DNA of 64,000 nucleotides from Actinomycetes bacterium (GTDB taxonomy: Bacteria; Actinomycetota; Thermoleophilia; RBG-16-64-13): the NCBI GenBank assembly GCA_024637035.1, contig JAGXFW010000012.1:1-64000 (forward strand). Reading direction: 5' to 3'. This document shows, piece by piece, positions 9,193 to 18,991 of the stretch. A program made the position numbers and the translations under genes. The notes under the pieces are model-generated. The model saw only the letters and a list, made by a program, of their open reading frames with translations, had not been told where the DNA came from and ran no database searches. Within the stretch, counting starts at the first letter, position 1, and each line of letters starts with the position of its first letter.

Positions 9193-9222
9193 GAGCACTA
9201 ACCGATCAATCAGTTAGCGCTC
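9193..9222. promoter_or_regulatory. Palindromic operator site 2, upstream of tetR
   Basis: GAGC-A-CTAACCGATCAATCAGTTAG-C-GCTC; inverted repeat extending beyond the 20-bp core (9198-9217). Confidence 0.7.
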
Positions 9223-9316
9223 CAATCCACACCGGCGGGGCACCGCGTGCTGAGCGCGTGCGGCGTGCGGGCCGGGAGACGGAGAAGCCGACAGTCGCCG
9301 TAGAGAGCGAGGATCT

Positions 9317-10027
9317 GTGAAAGCGGGGCAGGGCCAGATCGATGTGGGGGAGACGAGCGACGCGGTGGCGCTGGATACCGCGTCCGCGGTGCACTTCGAC
9401 TTCGACAACCCGTTGTCGGAGCTTCCGGAGGTCGCGCGGAAGCTCCTCCTGGCGGCCAAGAGCATCGTGGCCGACCAGGGCTTCGATGCCCTCAGTCTGA
9501 ACTCCATCTCTGAGGTGTCGGGCGAGAACAAGGCCATGATCTCCTACTACTTCGGAGGCAAGGCTGGTTTGATCGCAGCCGTCTTGGACTCGGTCATCCA
9601 CGACGAGTACTTGATGTCCGTGGCGAGGATGAAGGATGTGGGGACAGGCGAGCGAGTACCCCGCATGATCGACGAGATGCGCCGCATCACCACGGCCCAT
9701 GATGAGTTCCGTGTCTTCTTCGAGTTGCTACCCGTAGCGCTCAGAAACGAGATGCTACGCAAACGTATCGCTCTTCTGTACGAGTGGTACCGCAGCGAGA
9801 AACTCGGTTGGCTGGGAGTCCCTGACGTTCAGGATGCCCTCGACGACCCCGGCATACTCGGCCTCTCCCAACTCCTCTCTGCCTTCATCGATGGGATAGC
9901 CATCCAGACAGCCATCGATCCCGACCTCGATCTCACCAACGCATATGCAGTTCTCTCCAAGATGATCGAAAGCTGCTTCCCCGAGATCTCCGGCGGTGTG
10001 GCGGTGTCGTCGGAAGGCTTGGCGTAG
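9317..10027 (+). CDS. TetR/AcrR family transcriptional regulator
   Basis: HTH region ARKLLLAAKSIVADQGFDALSLNSISEVSGENKAMISYYFGGKAGLIAAVLD. Confidence 0.9.
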   Translation: MKAGQGQIDVGETSDAVALDTASAVHFDFDNPLSELPEVARKLLLAAKSIVADQGFDALSLNSISEVSGENKAMISYYFGGKAGLIAAVLDSVIHDEYLMSVARMKDVGTGERVPRMIDEMRRITTAHDEFRVFFELLPVALRNEMLRKRIALLYEWYRSEKLGWLGVPDVQDALDDPGILGLSQLLSAFIDGIAIQTAIDPDLDLTNAYAVLSKMIESCFPEISGGVAVSSEGLA

Positions 10028-10075
10028 CGTTTGCCAGGGGACCTACGGTTCCGGGAGCGTTCGAGGACGCCGGAG

Positions 10076-10095
10076 CTAATTGATCGATTGATTAG
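10076..10095. promoter_or_regulatory. Palindromic operator site 3, upstream of the ABC transporter
   Basis: CTAATTGATCGATTGATTAG, followed by TTGACA at 10099-10104. Confidence 0.7.
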
Positions 10096-10251
10096 GGATT
10101 GACACAGGACAAACGTCGTGAAAGAGTTTGGCCGATGGACGCCCGAATCGGGCCTCCGGGGGCATCGCGGCCGACTCGAAAGTGGCCGGGTGCCGTCATC
10201 TAGAGCGACCGTCACTCGTCGGCCGCCGGGGAACAGAAGGGGGTTTTCAGA

Positions 10252-11889
10252 GTGAGCGAAGACGTCAAGAAGTCGGGATTCGATCTCGACCAGATCCTGG
10301 GCACGAGGATCACGCGCCGTGACCTCATCAAGCGGGGAACGGCCGTAGGAGCCATCCTCGGACTCGGTCCGCTGCTGGCAGCCTGTGGAGATGGGACCAC
10401 GACCACAACGGCCACCGGGGGCACCACCACCACCGTGGGTGAGATGAAGAAGGGCGGCAACCTGAGGATCGGACTCGTCGGGGGCGGTGCTCAAGACACG
10501 GCCGACCCGCACATGTCTTCCTTCATCCCCGATGACGCCATCAACTGGTGCCTGTTCGAGGGCCTTCTCCAGTACAGCCCCGACTACACGCCGGAATACG
10601 TTCTTGCCGAAGACGTCTCTCCGAACGACGACGCTACGGTGTGGACGGCCAAGATCAAGTCCGGCATAACGTGGCATGACGGCAAACCCCTCACCGCCGA
10701 CGACGTGGTCTTCTCCTTCAAGCGCATCGTGGATGCCGCGAACCCGCTCCTCGGTGCTGCCGCGCTCGGTGGACTGACGCCGGAGAATATCGTCAAGGTA
10801 GACGACATGACCGTCACCTTCACCTTCGACGCGCCGAACGTCACTTTCAAGACCGACGCCCTCACGCAGCGCCTCGTGCACGTGGTTCCGGTGGGCTTCG
10901 ACCCCGCGAATCCGATCGGCACTGGGCCGTTCAAGATGAACAGCTTCAAACCCGGCGAGGGCTTCGTCCTCGACGCCTTCGCGGATTATCACGGGGGCGC
11001 ACCGTACCTCGATACCCTCACCTTCACTGAGTTCGAGGATCCCACGGCCCGTGTGAACGCACTGCTCAGCGGCGCGGTGGACGCGATCTGCGAGCTTCCT
11101 CCGTCGCAACTGCCCGTCATCGAGGCGACGGCCGGCCTTGTGGCCCTGAACTCGAAGTCTGGTGGCTGGGTGCCGTTCTGCATGAACTTGAGCGTGAAGC
11201 CGTTCGACGACGTGCGTGTGCGCCAAGCCTTCCGACTCATCGTCGACCGTCAGCAGATCCTCGACAACGCGTACAGCGGCGTCGGCTGGATCGGCAACGA
11301 CATGTACTCCCCGTTCGACAAGGGCTATCCGAGCGACCTGCCGCAGCGCACGCAGGACATCGAGCAGGCCAAGGCTCTCCTGGCTGAAGCCGGGTACGCC
11401 GACGGCCTCACTGTCGACCTGGTCACGTCCGATGCGGTCGGCAACGGTGCGGTCGCGCAGGCGGAGATCTTCGCCGAGCAGGCCAAGGCCGCCGGCGTCA
11501 CGGTGAACGTACAGAAGGTCGACAGCGCTGTGATCTACGGCGACGATTACCTCACCTGGGGCTTCTCGTGTGACTACTGGGGGCTCCGCAACTACCTCCA
11601 GCAGGCCGCGGCGGGGTCGAGGCCCGACGCGCCCTACAATGAGACGCATTGGGAGAACGCGGAGTGGCTGGCGCTCGTGGACGAGGCCACCCGCACCGCC
11701 GATGACGACAAGCGGAACGACCTCATCAGGCAGGCGAACACCATCGAATACAACGAGGGTGGCTACATCATCCCCACCTTCAAGAACCAGCTCGACGCAT
11801 ACAGCGACAAGCTTGTCGGCATCGAGCAGAACGAAGTGATCGGGATCCCGCTGGGAAGGTGGCGTTTGCACACCGTCTCGTTCAAGTAG
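10252..11889 (+). CDS. ABC transporter substrate-binding lipoprotein, family 5 (dipeptide/oligopeptide type)
   Basis: RRDLIKRG twin-arginine-like start, LLAACG lipobox, family-5 region TADDVVFSFKRIVDAANP. Confidence 0.92.
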   Translation: MSEDVKKSGFDLDQILGTRITRRDLIKRGTAVGAILGLGPLLAACGDGTTTTTATGGTTTTVGEMKKGGNLRIGLVGGGAQDTADPHMSSFIPDDAINWCLFEGLLQYSPDYTPEYVLAEDVSPNDDATVWTAKIKSGITWHDGKPLTADDVVFSFKRIVDAANPLLGAAALGGLTPENIVKVDDMTVTFTFDAPNVTFKTDALTQRLVHVVPVGFDPANPIGTGPFKMNSFKPGEGFVLDAFADYHGGAPYLDTLTFTEFEDPTARVNALLSGAVDAICELPPSQLPVIEATAGLVALNSKSGGWVPFCMNLSVKPFDDVRVRQAFRLIVDRQQILDNAYSGVGWIGNDMYSPFDKGYPSDLPQRTQDIEQAKALLAEAGYADGLTVDLVTSDAVGNGAVAQAEIFAEQAKAAGVTVNVQKVDSAVIYGDDYLTWGFSCDYWGLRNYLQQAAAGSRPDAPYNETHWENAEWLALVDEATRTADDDKRNDLIRQANTIEYNEGGYIIPTFKNQLDAYSDKLVGIEQNEVIGIPLGRWRLHTVSFK

Positions 11890-11911
11890 TATTCGGTCAA
11901 CGATAGGCACT

Positions 11912-11944
11912 GACGGCGGGCTCCCCGGGGGGGCGCCCGCCGTC
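11912..11944 (+). promoter_or_regulatory. Intercistronic stem-loop between substrate-binding protein and permease
   Basis: GACGGCGGGC (11912-11921) pairs with GCCCGCCGTC (11935-11944). Confidence 0.6.
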
Positions 11945-11967
11945 CGCGGAAAGGGGGAAGATCCGCG

Positions 11968-12930
11968 GTGCCACCTCTTCTGAAGGTCATCGTACGGCGA
12001 ACGCTACTTGGTTTGCTCACGCTTCTTCTCGTCTCGATCGTCGTGTTCGCCGCCACACAGGCTCTGCCCAGCGACACTGCGCGCGCCATCCTCGGCCGTG
12101 AGGCTACTCCGGAGCGTCTGACCGCGCTTCGCGAGCAACTGGGTCTCAACCGGCCGGCGATCGTGCAGTACGGCAGTTGGCTCGGTGGTGTCGCCACCGG
12201 AGATCTCGGCGACTCGCTGGTCGCCAAGCAGCCGGTCACTGCCCTCATCTCGGGTCGGGTCAGGAACTCAGCCGCGCTCGTACTGGTGGCGGCGCTCATC
12301 AGTGTCCCACTCGCGCTGTTCCTGGGGAGTCTGAGTGGTCTGCTCCGCGACCGAGGGTTCGATACGGTCGTGTCACTCGGCAGCTTGACTTTGGCGGCTT
12401 TGCCCGAGTTCGTGGTGGGGATCCTTCTTATCCTGCTGCTGGCCACTCAGGTGTTCCACATCTTCCCCGCGGTGACTCTGCTCGATCCTCAAGTCTCCGT
12501 TTTCGCGCAGTTGAAGATACTCGTGCTGCCTTCCCTCACGCTGGTACTGGCTGTGGCGCCCTACATCGTGCGCACGCTCCGGGCCTCGATGATCGAGGTC
12601 CTCGAGAGCGACTACATCCAGATGGCCCGTCTCAAGGGTATGTCGGAGCGCACTGTGCTCGGTCGCCACGCCCTGCCGAATGCGGTCGTGCCCGCTATCC
12701 AGGTGATCGCCTTGAACCTCGCGTGGCTGGCGGGTGGCGTGGTCGTCGTGGAGTATCTGTTCAACTACCCGGGCATCGGTTCGGCTCTCATGGACGCTGT
12801 GTCCACCCGTGACCTTCCGGTGATCCAGGCGATCACTCTGCTCATAGCCGGGCTGTACGTCATCTTCAACCTCGTGGCGGACATCCTCACGATCCTGGTG
12901 AGCCCCCGGCTTCGGACGGGGCTGCAATGA
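11968..12930 (+). CDS. ABC transporter permease (DppB-like)
   Basis: Multi-TM protein with GRHALPNAVVPAIQVIALNLAWLAGGVVVVEYLFNYPGIG. Confidence 0.92.
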   Translation: MPPLLKVIVRRTLLGLLTLLLVSIVVFAATQALPSDTARAILGREATPERLTALREQLGLNRPAIVQYGSWLGGVATGDLGDSLVAKQPVTALISGRVRNSAALVLVAALISVPLALFLGSLSGLLRDRGFDTVVSLGSLTLAALPEFVVGILLILLLATQVFHIFPAVTLLDPQVSVFAQLKILVLPSLTLVLAVAPYIVRTLRASMIEVLESDYIQMARLKGMSERTVLGRHALPNAVVPAIQVIALNLAWLAGGVVVVEYLFNYPGIGSALMDAVSTRDLPVIQAITLLIAGLYVIFNLVADILTILVSPRLRTGLQ

Positions 12931-13898
12931 GCCCCGAGAGGAAGAAGGGACCGCAGGCCCTGCACGGTCCGGGCCTCGAGCTGAGCGAAGAAGTCATCGG
13001 CCCCGGTTTCGAGAACGTCTCTGCGCCGCGGGCTCAAGGTGACAAGCGGCGGAGCGAATGGGTCCAATTGGCGCGCGACGCCATAGGCTATCGGCGCACC
13101 AAGATAGGTCTGGTGCTCGTCTTGTTCGTGGCCGTGCTTGCCATCTTCGGCCCTCTCCTGGCGCCCAACACTCCCTACGAGTTCACGGGTCTGCCCTACG
13201 CTCAACCTGGAGGCGACGCCCTTCTTGGCACCGACCATCTCGGTCGCGATGTCCTCAGTCGCGTGCTCCACGGCGGTCGCTCGGTGCTCTTGCTTGCCTT
13301 TGCTGCCACTGCCATCGGTGGGTTCCTCGGCGTCACATTCGGTCTGGTGGCCGGGTATACGCGGGACGCTGTGGATGACACTGTCATGCGCCTACTCGAT
13401 GTCGTTCTCGCGTTTCCACAGATAGTCCTGGTCCTGCTCTTCGTCTCGATCCTCGGCCCCAAGGTGTGGTTGATCGTGCTCATTGTGGGGCTTACGCATT
13501 CTCCGCGTATCGCGCGCGTAACGCGCGGCGCGACCTTGGAGGTGCGAGAGAGGGACTTCATCAAAGCGGCCGAGGCGCTCGGGGTGTCGCGCATGCGGAT
13601 TGCCGTCGGTGAGATCCTGCCGACCATCACCAGCCCGCTGCTGGTCGAGTTCGGTCTTCGTCTTACCTACTCCATCGGTCTGATCGCCGCCCTCAGCTTC
13701 CTCGGCTTCGGTCTGCAGCCTCCGGCCGCCGACTGGGGGCTGATGATCAACGAGAATCGCATCGGCCTCATCGTCCAGCCCTATGCCGTCTTCGTGCCGG
13801 TGGCTTTGATCGCCATACTCACCATCGGCACGAACCTGGTGACCGATGGCATGGCCCGCGCGATGATCGGCATCGAGCGTGATACGGGGGCGGCATGA
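12927..13898 (+). CDS. ABC transporter permease (DppC-like)
   Basis: GTDHLGRDVLSRVLHGGRSVLL, ALSFLGFGLQPPAADWG. Confidence 0.92.
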   Translation: MSPERKKGPQALHGPGLELSEEVIGPGFENVSAPRAQGDKRRSEWVQLARDAIGYRRTKIGLVLVLFVAVLAIFGPLLAPNTPYEFTGLPYAQPGGDALLGTDHLGRDVLSRVLHGGRSVLLLAFAATAIGGFLGVTFGLVAGYTRDAVDDTVMRLLDVVLAFPQIVLVLLFVSILGPKVWLIVLIVGLTHSPRIARVTRGATLEVRERDFIKAAEALGVSRMRIAVGEILPTITSPLLVEFGLRLTYSIGLIAALSFLGFGLQPPAADWGLMINENRIGLIVQPYAVFVPVALIAILTIGTNLVTDGMARAMIGIERDTGAA

Positions 13899-15691
13899 GC
13901 ACTATTGCACTCACGGTGCGGGACCTCCGCGTCGAACTGGATCCCTCGGGCATCGAGATCGATGACGAGGTCTCTTTCGAACTCGAAGCGGGCGAAGTCT
14001 TGGGGCTCGTGGGGGAATCTGCGTCCGGCAAGACCACAGCGGCGACCGCGCTACTCAACTTCCAGCGCCGCGGGGCTCGAATAGCCGGCGGCAGTGTCAA
14101 CGTCGCGGGAAGCGACGTGTTCGAGCTTGGGAAGAGCCAGTTACGGCACCTTCGCGGCGGCGAGATCTCCTATGTTCCCCAGGATCCGGGCTCAGCCCTG
14201 AACCCCGCCTTGCGCATCGGCACGCAACTGCGCGAGGTGCTCGAAGAACACGGATTCGGCTCGTCGGACGCCGAGCGGAGAGAGCGTGTCGAAGAGATGA
14301 TGGCCGAGGTCCTGCTGCCGTCAGACAGGGAATTCCTGCGGCGCTATCCCCACCAGCTCTCCGGGGGGCAACAGCAGCGCGTCGTTCTCGCCATGGCTTT
14401 CGCCTGTCGGCCCAAGGTGATCGTGCTCGACGAGCCGACCACCGGTCTCGACGTGACCACCCAAGCACATGTGCTCTCCACCTTGCGCGATCTGGCGAAA
14501 GCGCATGGGGTGGCGGCGGTCTACGTTACTCACGATCTGGCAGTGGTTGCAGAACTGGCCGACAGGATCGCCGTGATGTACGCGGGCCGCATCGTCGAAC
14601 GCGGGCCCAGCCACGATCTATTCAACGGCGCCAGCCACCCCTACACGCGTGGTCTCCTGGCCGCCATTCCCGTGATCGAGGGACGTCGCGCGCTCCAAGG
14701 GATACCGGGATACGCGCCCCGTCCGGGCCGTCGCCCTCCGGGCTGCGCGTTCCAACCGAGGTGTTCCTACGCCGTGGATCGATGCGAGACCGAGATGCCG
14801 CCGGAGACCAGTGTCTCGCCGACCCACTTGGTGCGCTGCTGGCGTGCGGTAGAAATCGGTGCCATCGTCTCCGTCGCCTCAGACACCAACGAGTCCGCTC
14901 TGGTTGGCGGCGGCCAGGAGGCGCTCTTGCAGGTCAAGAACCTCACGGCCTGGTACGGCACTCGCGAGATACTCCACGATGTCGATATCACCCTGCGGGC
15001 GAGGGAGTGTCTTGCCGTGGTCGGGGAGTCGGGCAGCGGAAAGACCACGTTGTCCCGGTGCATCGCGGGACTGCACGCCTTCAAGATGACCGGTGACATC
15101 GAATTCCAGGGCGCGCCGCTGGCGCGCCACGCACGCAGTCGACCGGTCCCGATCCGCCGATCCATCCAGTATGTGTTCCAAAACCCGTACAGCTCGCTGC
15201 ACCCACGCAAGACGATAGCGCAGATCCTGAGGCAGCCTCTCGACATCTTCTTCGATCTGGACCGCACCCAGCGCGAGGAGCGCCTCGCCGAACTGCTCGA
15301 GCTCGTGTCTCTTGAGGGTTCACTTCTGCGGCGGTATCCGGACCAACTCTCCGGAGGGGAGCGGCAGCGGGTCGCGATCGCCCGCGCCCTGGCGGCAGAC
15401 CCGATCGTGCTTGTCTGCGACGAGGTGACATCCTGGCTCGATGTCTCCGTTCAGGCATCGATAGTGGAGTTGCTCGTCCGCCTTCAGCAGGAGATAGGCC
15501 TCTGCATGCTGTTCGTGACGCACAACCTGGCGCTGATCCGAAGCATCGCCTTCGAGGTGGCTGTGATGAGCGAGGGGCGCGTCGTAGAGTACGGACCCAC
15601 GGATCAGGTTCTTGCGGACCCCCAGGCTTCGTACACTCGAAGTCTCCTTGCGGACACGCCGACTATCAAGGGCGTACTCTCCGGAGGCTGA
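13895..15691 (+). CDS. ABC transporter ATP-binding protein, fused DppD-DppF type (two NBDs)
   Basis: Two Walker A motifs (GESASGKTT, GESGSGKTT) and two signature motifs (LSGGQQQR, LSGGERQR). Confidence 0.93.
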   Translation: MSTIALTVRDLRVELDPSGIEIDDEVSFELEAGEVLGLVGESASGKTTAATALLNFQRRGARIAGGSVNVAGSDVFELGKSQLRHLRGGEISYVPQDPGSALNPALRIGTQLREVLEEHGFGSSDAERRERVEEMMAEVLLPSDREFLRRYPHQLSGGQQQRVVLAMAFACRPKVIVLDEPTTGLDVTTQAHVLSTLRDLAKAHGVAAVYVTHDLAVVAELADRIAVMYAGRIVERGPSHDLFNGASHPYTRGLLAAIPVIEGRRALQGIPGYAPRPGRRPPGCAFQPRCSYAVDRCETEMPPETSVSPTHLVRCWRAVEIGAIVSVASDTNESALVGGGQEALLQVKNLTAWYGTREILHDVDITLRARECLAVVGESGSGKTTLSRCIAGLHAFKMTGDIEFQGAPLARHARSRPVPIRRSIQYVFQNPYSSLHPRKTIAQILRQPLDIFFDLDRTQREERLAELLELVSLEGSLLRRYPDQLSGGERQRVAIARALAADPIVLVCDEVTSWLDVSVQASIVELLVRLQQEIGLCMLFVTHNLALIRSIAFEVAVMSEGRVVEYGPTDQVLADPQASYTRSLLADTPTIKGVLSGG

Positions 15692-15693
15692 TC

Positions 15694-15718
15694 CGCCTCG
15701 CCGCAGTGGGGCGAGGCG
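15694..15718 (+). terminator. Stem-loop after the ABC transporter operon
   Basis: CGCCTCGCC / GGCGAGGCG inverted repeat; weak T tract. Confidence 0.45.
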
Positions 15719-15774
15719 TTCAGACAGGGGGACGGTCGGTCGAACGAGCGAACCGGATCGTGGATCGCGCCCGT

Positions 15775-16482
15775 CTACTCGTAGCCCTCGAAGTTCTCGA
15801 GCACCATCCGGCGGCGATCGATGCCCAATTCGTCGAGCACGCCCTTCACAGAGACCACCATCGACGGGGGGCCGCTGACGTAGTAGGTCCACTCCGCGGG
15901 ATCTTCGATCGCCGCCTTCACCGTCTCGAGACCGATGTAGCCTTGGGGACCATCCCAGTCGAGCGGTGGATCGACCAACACGTGGGTAACCCGTAGGCCG
16001 GCCAGCTGCGAAGAGAAGGTCTCGAGTTCGAGCCGGAACGGGATCGTGTCCATGCTCTGATTGCCGTACAGCAACACCACCTCGATGTCGCTGCCGGTGT
16101 CGGCGAGGTAGCGCAGGATGCTGCGCACCGGGGTGATGCCGATGCCTCCCGTGATGAACGCGAGGCGCTTCGCATCCTCGCGTAGGGTGAAGCTCCCGAA
16201 CGGTCCCTCCATCTCCACTTCGGTGCCATAGGGCAGGGAGTCGAGCAGGGTCTTGTAGGGAGAGCGGGTGAGGCGGGTCGTGAAGTCGAGGTAGCCCTCG
16301 GTGGGGGAGCTCGAGTGGGTGAAGTGTTTGGTGAGGTAGCCGTCGCCATTCGGGATGGTGAGCACGAACCATTGGCCTGCTTCGAATTCATACTGCTTGA
16401 TCCGGTCGAACCGGTACGTCTTGACACCGTCCACTCGGGGGATCCGGTCGACGAGTTTGGTGCTGAATGTCATGCTCTTCAT
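15775..16482 (-). CDS. FAD-binding (ferredoxin reductase-type) oxidoreductase
   Basis: RIKQYEFEAGQWFVLTIP, FITGGIGITPVRSILRYL, YYVSGPPSMV. Start trimmed to MKSMTFS with upstream GAGG. Confidence 0.85.
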   Translation of the reverse strand: MKSMTFSTKLVDRIPRVDGVKTYRFDRIKQYEFEAGQWFVLTIPNGDGYLTKHFTHSSSPTEGYLDFTTRLTRSPYKTLLDSLPYGTEVEMEGPFGSFTLREDAKRLAFITGGIGITPVRSILRYLADTGSDIEVVLLYGNQSMDTIPFRLELETFSSQLAGLRVTHVLVDPPLDWDGPQGYIGLETVKAAIEDPAEWTYYVSGPPSMVVSVKGVLDELGIDRRRMVLENFEGYE

Positions 16483-16577
16483 CGGCGAGCCTCCTCGGTC
16501 GCGCTTCCGCGTCTGCGCGGGAAGCCTACTATCCACTTTCGCGCGGGGAGCCGCGACTCTTGCCCAGCAAGGATACA

Positions 16578-17558
16578 ATGGAAGCCATGTCTGAGGAACC
16601 TCTGATACCGTATCCCTCGCCCGCCGTTCTCGCCCCGGGGGGGCCGTCCGGCATCGTGACTTCCCTTCGCATGGTGGCGTTCGACATCGATGGGGTGGTG
16701 CTGCGGGGCGACACCGTGCTCCCGGCCGCGCCGCATGCGCTCGCGGACGTGATCGGCCGGGGGCTTCTGCTGCGCTACGTCACGAACAACTCGACCCGGC
16801 ACCGTGTCGAAGTGGCCGAGCGGCTGGAGAGCCTCGGGCTGCCCGCGGAGCCCGGAATGGTGCTCACCTCGGCCGCCGCGACTGCCTCGTACCTGCGTGC
16901 TGAGTTCGGCGAAGGTGCCTCCGTGCTGGTCGTCGGCGGCGACGGCCTCGTGGCGGAACTGCGCGACGCTGGACTGGAGCCGCGCCCCGTGCGGAGCGCC
17001 ACACAGGCCCCCGGGGCCGCGCCGCAGTCGGAGACTCCTCAGCCCTCGGGCATCCCAGCGCCTCCGGACATAACGGCGAATTCGGACGTGCCGGTGGCGG
17101 TCGTGGTGGGTCTGGACGTCGGGTTCGACTACGCCACTCTGGCGGCCGCGCAGGCCGCGATCAGAGGCGGAGCACACTTCATCGCCACCAACGCCGATGC
17201 TACCTTCCCGGTGGAAGGTGGCGTGCTCCCGGGGGGTGGGGCGATCGTGGCGGCGATCGCGGTGGCGTCACAGCAGGAGCCACTGGTCATCGGTAAGCCG
17301 CACCTCGGGCTCGCCCGCGCGCTCGTAGACGAGGCCGGCGGCGACCCGGCCGCCGTGCTCTTCGTAGGCGACCGCCTCGACACCGATATCGGAATGGCGG
17401 CCGCCGCCGGGATGCGCTCCGCGCTCGTGTTGACCGGCGTGACCGCGCGCGCCGATCTTGACCGTCCGGGTGTAGCACGGCCCGATTTCGTCCTGGAAAC
17501 GCTGGCCGATCTTTCGGGAGTGCTCGACGGGCTGTTGGCCGACGAGCGCATGCGGTAG
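16578..17558 (+). CDS. HAD-IIA family hydrolase (NagD-like)
   Basis: MVAFDIDGVVLRGDTVLP, VTNNST, VIGKPHLGLARAL, VLFVGDRLDTDIGMAAAAG. Confidence 0.88.
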   Translation: MEAMSEEPLIPYPSPAVLAPGGPSGIVTSLRMVAFDIDGVVLRGDTVLPAAPHALADVIGRGLLLRYVTNNSTRHRVEVAERLESLGLPAEPGMVLTSAAATASYLRAEFGEGASVLVVGGDGLVAELRDAGLEPRPVRSATQAPGAAPQSETPQPSGIPAPPDITANSDVPVAVVVGLDVGFDYATLAAAQAAIRGGAHFIATNADATFPVEGGVLPGGGAIVAAIAVASQQEPLVIGKPHLGLARALVDEAGGDPAAVLFVGDRLDTDIGMAAAAGMRSALVLTGVTARADLDRPGVARPDFVLETLADLSGVLDGLLADERMR

Positions 17559-17569
17559 GCTCGATCACC

Positions 17570-18898
17570 ATGAACGGCATATGGAGCGAATATACGCGTC
17601 GCGCGATCGGCTTCATGCTCGTCGGGGCGGTCTTCCTCATGGTCTACGCCGCGAGGGGCGTGCTGGCACCTCTGGTGATGGCCGGCGTGCTGGCGTTCTT
17701 GATCGAGCCACTGGTGTCGTATCTCAACCGGCGTCTGCGCCTGCCGAGGGCGATCGCCGGACTCGTTGTGCTGGTGCTTGTGCTCGCCCTTTTCCTGGTA
17801 GCGGTCATGGTTCTGGCGCCGATCCTCGTGGACCAATTCAGTCAGGTGCGCTTCAACGTGGACGATGCTGTCGCTGGGGCGCTCAAGTGGTTGCGTACGA
17901 CCTCGGAGTCGCTGCGGTCTTTCAAATTGGGTGGCTATGAGCTCGGCCTCGGGCCATACGTGGATTCCTTCCAGGCGAAGCTCGAGCCGTCGGCAGTCGT
18001 GGACTTCCTGCCCTCGGGGCAGGATCTCTTCGGTTCGATCGACAGCATCCTATCGACTACCGCCGGAGCCCTCGCCGGGTTCGCTTCCTCGCTCGGTCGG
18101 CTGCTGCTCACCCTTTTCCTCACGCTCATATACAGCCTGTACCTCGTAAGCGATGGGCCTCGTTTGGCTTCAAGCGCCTGGGGTCTCGTCCCTTCCCGGC
18201 ATCGGCCCGAACTCGAGGAGCTTCAGTGTCAGGTGGTTCGTGTCTGGCGCGCGTTCTTCCGAGGACAGCTGCTCATGGTGACCCTCTTTGGTCTCGCGGT
18301 CGGCCTGGTGATGTGGGGCCTTGGGCTTCCGAGTGCCCTGATCGTCGGGATCATGGCCGGCGTCATGGATCTCGTGCCCAGCATCGGAGCTTTGGTGGCC
18401 GGGGGGCTGGCGGTACTCATGGCTTTGATCCAGGGCTCGGAGCATCTCGGAGTGGGGAACCTGGCCTTTGCCCTCATCGTGCTCGGCTGCTATCTCGGCC
18501 TTCAGCAGATCGAGTCGACCGTGCTGCAGCCGCGGATCATGGGGAGGAGCGTGGAGCTCCCCGGCATCGTGATCATCGTGGGCATCATGGCGGGCGCGAG
18601 CGTGGCCGGCATCCTAGGGGCGTATCTTGCCGTGCCGGTGATGGCTACCGCCAGAGTGGTCGGCCTCTACGTGCACCGCAAGCTCACCGAGGAGAGCGGA
18701 CCGGAAGAGCCGGGAGCGCCCCCAGAGCCGAGCGGGCGAGGCGACCAGGTCGAGGAGACCGAAGGAGGTGCCTCCGAAGAGTCGGTGGCCGTCGTGCCTT
18801 CGGCTGCCGTCGCCACCCCTGCAGGAACACCAGAAGAGCCGAAGCTGGAAGGACGCGGCGGCGACTCGCCTCAGATCAGGCCGGAAACCAGCGTGTGA
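17570..18898 (+). CDS. AI-2E family transporter (PerM-like)
   Basis: Multi-TM protein with LPGIVIIVGIMAGASVAGILGAYLAVPVMAT. Confidence 0.85.
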   Translation: MNGIWSEYTRRAIGFMLVGAVFLMVYAARGVLAPLVMAGVLAFLIEPLVSYLNRRLRLPRAIAGLVVLVLVLALFLVAVMVLAPILVDQFSQVRFNVDDAVAGALKWLRTTSESLRSFKLGGYELGLGPYVDSFQAKLEPSAVVDFLPSGQDLFGSIDSILSTTAGALAGFASSLGRLLLTLFLTLIYSLYLVSDGPRLASSAWGLVPSRHRPELEELQCQVVRVWRAFFRGQLLMVTLFGLAVGLVMWGLGLPSALIVGIMAGVMDLVPSIGALVAGGLAVLMALIQGSEHLGVGNLAFALIVLGCYLGLQQIESTVLQPRIMGRSVELPGIVIIVGIMAGASVAGILGAYLAVPVMATARVVGLYVHRKLTEESGPEEPGAPPEPSGRGDQVEETEGGASEESVAVVPSAAVATPAGTPEEPKLEGRGGDSPQIRPETSV

Positions 18899-18991
18899 GT
18901 CCGGCCCGCAAGGGTCGGTGTGCCGCGACCCGCATCTGGGGTACAGTACGGTGCGTGGCACGATTTCGCCATTCAGTGAAACACAGTCGCT

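Noticed and set aside
9829-11910. 693-aa antisense ORF over tetR and the substrate-binding protein
   Set aside because: Opposite strand of confidently identified genes; composition of a GC shadow frame.
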